The position numbers and the translations under genes are program-made. This document shows positions 6,752 to 9,283 of a DNA stretch of 9,283 nt, piece after piece (within the stretch, counting starts at the first letter, position 1; the number at the start of each line of letters is the position of its first letter). The DNA lies in assembly GCA_023396465.1 (NCBI GenBank), contig JAEWWF010000012.1, forward strand, positions 1 through 9,283, read 5' to 3'. Under the pieces are notes generated by a model. The model ran no database searches. It was given only the letters and a program-made list of their open reading frames with translations, and had not been told where the DNA came from. The DNA is from Pseudomonadota bacterium. Lineage in GTDB: Bacteria; Pseudomonadota; Alphaproteobacteria; Rhodospirillales; Rhodospirillaceae.

Positions 6752-6985
6752 TCAGCCGAGGCGGGCGCGGGCCTCGGCGATGCAGCGATGGACGAGGTCG
6801 CGATGGAGTCCGTCGCGGGCCAGCAGGGCGTCCATGATCGGGTCGCCCATCAACTCCGCGATGGTCGGTTCTTCGTTCGCGGCGAAGCGATCGGCGCGAG
6901 CGCGCGGGCCGCGATCGGCTTCGGTGGCGCCGTGGTAGCTGTTGCGCGGCGACTTCAAAGAGTTGATCACCATTCCTCTCATCAT
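6752..6985 (-). CDS. Small conserved-looking protein of unknown function (77 aa)
   Basis: I do not recognise a named family. The N-terminal half is basic and probably disordered (NSLKSPRNSYHG, then RGPRARADRF). The C-terminal half looks like a compact helical module: EEPTIAELMGDPIMDALLARDG followed by HRDLVHRCIAEARARLG. A DP-(I/L)-x-x-x-L(M)-x-x-DG pattern of this kind is common in small alphaproteobacterial proteins, from memory. It has no signal peptide, membrane helix or cysteine pair beyond a single Cys. The start is ambiguous. GGAAGGGAG (6996-7004) favours the ATG at 6985 (10 nt) or the GTG at 6988 (7 nt). An ATG at 7027 behind AAGGG would give 91 aa. It converges on the ggt operon terminator and stands alone, with the transporter divergent upstream. 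Confidence 0.65.
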   Translation of the reverse strand: MMRGMVINSLKSPRNSYHGATEADRGPRARADRFAANEEPTIAELMGDPIMDALLARDGLHRDLVHRCIAEARARLG

Positions 6986-6995
6986 CACTTTGGCA

Positions 6996-7004
6996 CTCCC
7001 TTCC
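6996..7004 (-). promoter_or_regulatory. Ribosome binding site for the 77-aa gene
   Basis: Leftward GGAAGGGAG is the strongest Shine-Dalgarno-like run upstream of this gene. It lies inside the longer 91-aa reading, which is why I prefer the internal start at 6985 or 6988. Confidence 0.5.
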
Positions 7005-7227
7005 TGCATTTCTTGTCGTTTTGGCATTGCTGCCCTTGAGAGCAGGAGCGTGTCCTTGGGTTGTCCAGGTGCCCTGGCCGTTGTCTTGCCGGCCGTGCGG
7101 CGCTGGGACTAACGCTCGACCCGCTTCGGCGTTGTCCTGACAGGAGAAAAAGTCGATCGCCGCGGGCCTGTCCCTTACCTAAGGCGTCGCACGGCCGATG
7201 CAAGCGGTGTCACCGGATGGTCATCGT

Positions 7228-7246
7228 GCTCGCGTGCCACGCGAGC
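7228..7246. promoter_or_regulatory. Perfect 9-bp-arm inverted repeat (operator-like)
   Basis: GCTCGCGTG (7228-7236) and CACGCGAGC (7238-7246) are exact reverse complements around a single C. The one-base centre makes an RNA hairpin unfavourable at full length and fits a site for a symmetric DNA-binding dimer. The binder is unknown. Confidence 0.45.
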
Positions 7247-7274
7247 CTTGTGGCATGGCACCCGAAGGCCATGA

Positions 7275-7290
7275 TGTGATGACCCTCACA
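7275..7290. promoter_or_regulatory. CRP-type operator, TGTGA-N6-TCACA
   Basis: TGTGA (7275-7279) and TCACA (7286-7290) form a perfect dyad with the 6-bp spacing of the classic CRP consensus. It lies near the middle of the divergent intergenic region, about 280 bp from either start, which is far for direct activation unless the promoter is remote. A TATTTT (7297-7302) just to the right could be a -10, but no -35 fits. CRP/FNR-family regulators are common in alphaproteobacteria; whether one binds here is inference. Confidence 0.45.
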
Positions 7291-7385
7291 CACCCCTATT
7301 TTCCGCAAGGAAATGCCGGTGTCGATTCGTCCTGACGGCAGGGGGCGGACCCGAACGGTGCAGGCGGTCTCCTCCCAAAGCAGGA

Positions 7386-7408
7386 CGCGGCCTCCCCCCT
7401 TGGCCGCG
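7386..7408. repeat. GC-rich hairpin without T run
   Basis: CGCGGCC (7386-7392) pairs with GGCCGCG (7402-7408) across a 9-nt C-rich loop. No T run follows on either strand, so a rho-independent terminator is not supported. It could structure the transporter mRNA leader. Confidence 0.4.
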
Positions 7409-7430
7409 GATTGTGAGCAACTGCGGCAGG

Positions 7431-7450
7431 GTGTGAACCATCGTTGACAC
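7431..7450 (+). promoter_or_regulatory. Imperfect dyad overlapping a consensus -35 (TTGACA)
   Basis: TTGACA (7444-7449) is a perfect -35 hexamer about 120 bp before the transporter start, but no acceptable -10 lies 16-18 bp downstream. It is embedded in a dyad, GTGTGAAC (7431-7438) and GTTGACAC (7443-7450), matching at seven of eight pairs. This arrangement suggests a promoter with an overlapping operator, though the missing -10 leaves it uncertain. Confidence 0.3.
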
Positions 7451-7568
7451 GGCCGCCGACAGATTTCCTGGCAGGAATTGGCCAGCGGCTCTCGTGGTGC
7501 CGCGTCAATGGACGCAGTCGCGAGCGACCGGGCGTGTCATGCTGGTGTACCGTCGACAGGAAGATTCC

Positions 7569-8507
7569 ATGCTCTCTCGCAAGCGCCCCGCCGTTCCGCC
7601 GCCCGCCGGCTCCGCCATTCCGTTGCCGGTGACGCCGCCTGCAACGGCGGAGCAGCCCTTGCGCGGCATTCTTCTGGTGGTGGTGGCGACCCTGTTCTTC
7701 GGCGTCATGGACACCAGCATCAAGTGGCTGACGGCGACCTACCCGGTGCCGCAGGTGGCCTTCTTCCGGTCGCTGTTCGGCCTGCTGCCGCTGCTGCCCA
7801 TGGCGTTGCGCGGCGGCGGAATGGCCCTGCGGCTGCGCCAGCCGGTGGGCGTGGGGCTGCGGTCGCTGCTGGCGCCGGCGGCCATGCTGTGCATCTTCGG
7901 CTCCTTCGCGCTGCTGCCGCTGGCGGAGGCCATCACCATCGGCTTTGCCGCGCCGATCCTGATGGCGGCGCTGGGCGTGCCGCTGCTGGGGGAACGGGTG
8001 GGCTGGCGGCGGTGGGCGGCGATCCTGGTCGGCTTCGCCGGCGTGCTGATCGTCGTGCGCCCCGACGGTGTGACCCTGAGCCTGGGTGCCGGGCTGGCAC
8101 TGGCCGGCACCGCCATCTATGCCCTGTCGATGGTGTGGGGCCGCCGCCTCATGCGCCGCGACAGTCCGACCAGCCTGGCGCTTTACACCCACGTCGTGTC
8201 CATCGCCGTGCTGGCGCTGCTGCTGCCGTGGAACTGGGTGAGCCCGACCGCCGCCGATCTGGCGCTGATGGCGCTGATGGGCATCGCTGGCGGCATCGCC
8301 ATGCTGTTCCTCACCCGCGCCTATCAGTATGCGCCGGTGGCGGTGCTGTCGCCCTTCGACTACCTCAACCTGCCGGTGGCGGCGGTGGCCGGCTGGGTGA
8401 TCTGGCACGAGGTGCCGGGTCCGCATGTGTGGTGGGGGGCGGCGGTGATCGTCGCCAGCGGCCTCTACATCGTCCACCGCGAGGGCCGCAGCCGCAGCCG
8501 GGGCTGA
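7569..8507 (+). CDS. EamA-family (DMT superfamily) transporter, 10 predicted membrane helices
   Basis: This 312-residue inner-membrane protein of the drug/metabolite transporter superfamily has two EamA halves at about 33-163 and 173-302. Each carries about five hydrophobic segments, ten in total (near 33-53, 62-80, 98-118, 122-141, 149-165, 172-190, 203-220, 228-248, 260-280 and 286-303). The LLGERVGWRRW stretch after helix 4 and the FGVMDTSIKWL opening are typical. Members export or import amino acids, nucleobases or other small metabolites; the substrate cannot be read here. The first 30 residues are Pro/Ala-rich and presumably cytoplasmic. The ATG at 7569 follows AGGAAG (7558-7563). The frame stays open upstream to 7494, but that part lacks a better ribosome site. 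It stands alone and its stop is 21 bp from the converging acyltransferase stop. Confidence 0.92.
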   Translation: MLSRKRPAVPPPAGSAIPLPVTPPATAEQPLRGILLVVVATLFFGVMDTSIKWLTATYPVPQVAFFRSLFGLLPLLPMALRGGGMALRLRQPVGVGLRSLLAPAAMLCIFGSFALLPLAEAITIGFAAPILMAALGVPLLGERVGWRRWAAILVGFAGVLIVVRPDGVTLSLGAGLALAGTAIYALSMVWGRRLMRRDSPTSLALYTHVVSIAVLALLLPWNWVSPTAADLALMALMGIAGGIAMLFLTRAYQYAPVAVLSPFDYLNLPVAAVAGWVIWHEVPGPHVWWGAAVIVASGLYIVHREGRSRSRG

Positions 8508-8528
8508 GGGGCGCGCGGCGGCGACCAG

Positions 8529-9283
8529 TCAGTCCGGCCAGCGGCGGTGCAGCCACAGCCATTGGTCGGGATGCTCGCGGATCCAGCCTTCGATCATGGC
8601 GTTGACGCGGGTCATCAGCTCGCGCACGTCGGCATCGAGATCGCCGGTGCGCGGCAAGTCCATGGGTGGGTAGATCTCCACCCGCAGGCGGTGCGGCGCG
8701 GTGCGCACCACCCGCCCCGGCACGACGGGCAGGTCCAGGCGCAGGGCGAACTGGGCGATGGAGGTGGTGGTCATGGCGTCGCGGCCGAAGAACGGCACCG
8801 GGATGCCCTCGTTCAGCTTCTGGTCGACCAGCATCCCCAGGTGCTCGCCCTTCTTCAGCAGGGCGAAGGCGCGGCGGGCGCCGGCGGCGCCCTTGGGCAG
8901 CACTTCGCCGGGGGCGCCGCCGCGGGCGCGGCGGAACAGGTCTTCCACCGCCGGGTTGTTGGCGGCGCGATAGAAGCGGTGCATCACCAGCCCCTCGGCA
9001 CCGGCGAACAGGTTGGCCATCTCCCAGTTGCCGAGGTGGGCGGAGAAGGTGAGGCCGCCCTTGCCATCGTCACGCAAGGCCCGGATGTGCTCGGCCCCCA
9101 CCACGTCGCAGTGGGCGGCGTAGAAGCGGCCATCCTCCAGGTGGGGGAACTCGCCGGCGGTGCGGCCGAGGTTTTCCCACATGCCGCGCAGGATGGTCTC
9201 GCGCTCGGCCTCGGACTTTTCCGGGAAGGCGCGGGCGAGGTTGCGGCGGGCGATGCGCGAGACGCCCAGGCGCGGCCCGACCA
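8529..9283 (-). CDS. Lipid A biosynthesis acyltransferase, HtrB/LpxL family (5'-truncated by window edge)
   Basis: About 250 C-terminal residues are visible; the start lies beyond the right edge. The open frame continues past an internal ATG at 9182, and the extra residues (ending in RIARRNLARAFPEKS) are typical of the family's N-terminal region. This confirms that the ATG is not the start. The catalytic HX4(D/E) motif is intact as HLGNWE, within FSAHLGNWEM. Family features follow: RAANNP (residues near the acyl-acceptor site), GMLVDQKLNEGIPVPFFGRDAMTTTS and the terminal HPDQWLWLHRRW. The enzyme transfers a fatty acyl chain from acyl-ACP to the lipid A precursor at the cytoplasmic face of the inner membrane. 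Full-length members are about 290-310 aa, so some 40-60 residues are missing. It converges on the transporter. Whether it is the LpxL, LpxM or LpxP type cannot be told from this part. Confidence 0.92.
   Translation of the reverse strand, partial: VGPRLGVSRIARRNLARAFPEKSEAERETILRGMWENLGRTAGEFPHLEDGRFYAAHCDVVGAEHIRALRDDGKGGLTFSAHLGNWEMANLFAGAEGLVMHRFYRAANNPAVEDLFRRARGGAPGEVLPKGAAGARRAFALLKKGEHLGMLVDQKLNEGIPVPFFGRDAMTTTSIAQFALRLDLPVVPGRVVRTAPHRLRVEIYPPMDLPRTGDLDADVRELMTRVNAMIEGWIREHPDQWLWLHRRWPD

Larger units (their letters stand above)
7028..7568. other. Dyad-rich intergenic region between divergent genes (541 bp)
   Basis: I see no gene here. It separates the leftward 77-aa gene (whose longest possible start is 7027) from the rightward transporter at 7569. 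Translations across it lack family features. It holds an unusual number of short inverted repeats: CCTTA/TAAGG (7173-7184), CGGTG/CACCG (7205-7215), a 9-bp-arm dyad (7228-7246) and a CRP-type dyad (7275-7290). A GC hairpin (7386-7408) and an imperfect dyad over a TTGACA (7431-7450) follow. No tRNA or recognised ncRNA signature was found. Confidence 0.6.

Noticed and set aside
7386..7408. Rho-independent terminator
   Set aside because: There is a stem but no T run on either strand, and no gene ends nearby.
7469..7484. Sigma-54-like -24/-12 element (CTGGCAGGAATTGGCC) before the transporter
   Set aside because: The GG at -24 is plausible but the -12 TTGC element does not fall at the required spacing.
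8508..8528. Bidirectional terminator between the transporter and the acyltransferase
   Set aside because: The 21-bp gap is too short and shows no stem with a T run.
1..9283. CRISPR array, tRNA, rRNA, insertion sequence or prophage
   Set aside because: No regularly spaced repeats, tRNA T-loop pattern, rRNA stretch, transposase or phage motif was seen by reading both strands; a formal tRNA or Rfam scan was not possible.

Overview
The window is GC-rich (roughly 70%) DNA with compact genes, strong codon bias toward G/C, a flagellin C-terminus and a lipid A acyltransferase. This points to a motile Gram-negative bacterium, most likely an alphaproteobacterium of the Rhodospirillales type (Magnetospirillum or Azospirillum relatives). 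The taxonomic placement is an inference from general character, not from a marker gene.

Left part (1-2356): the last 58 codons of a flagellin run rightward and stop 14 bp before the convergent end of a large leftward gene. That gene encodes a cyclic-nucleotide-binding-fold protein joined to a TolB-like segment and TPR-like repeats. Upstream of it on the same strand is a small acidic protein of unknown function (82 aa). A divergent intergenic region of about 440 bp (2357-2800) follows. It holds two tandem hairpins and a conspicuous AT-rich patch that is the likely promoter of the next operon.

Centre (2801-6729): a rightward three-gene operon encodes a lipoprotein gamma-glutamyltransferase, an amidase-signature hydrolase and a flavin-reductase-like FMN-binding protein. 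The gaps are 30 bp and an 11-bp overlap, and a strong rho-independent terminator follows. The set suggests surface release of a gamma-glutamyl group, then cytoplasmic amide hydrolysis and a flavin-linked redox step, but the substrate cannot be read from sequence.

Right part (6752-9283): a leftward small conserved-looking protein (77 aa, start uncertain) is separated from a rightward EamA/DMT-family transporter by about 580 bp of gene-free DNA. That DNA carries a cluster of operator-like dyads, including one with exact CRP-type geometry (TGTGA-N6-TCACA). The transporter converges on a leftward HtrB/LpxL-family lipid A acyltransferase that runs off the right edge.

I found no CRISPR array, tRNA, rRNA, insertion sequence or phage gene. 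Most of the window is ordinary chromosomal housekeeping. The most unusual parts are the cNMP/TolB/TPR protein, the ggt-amidase-flavin reductase operon and the dyad-rich intergenic region.
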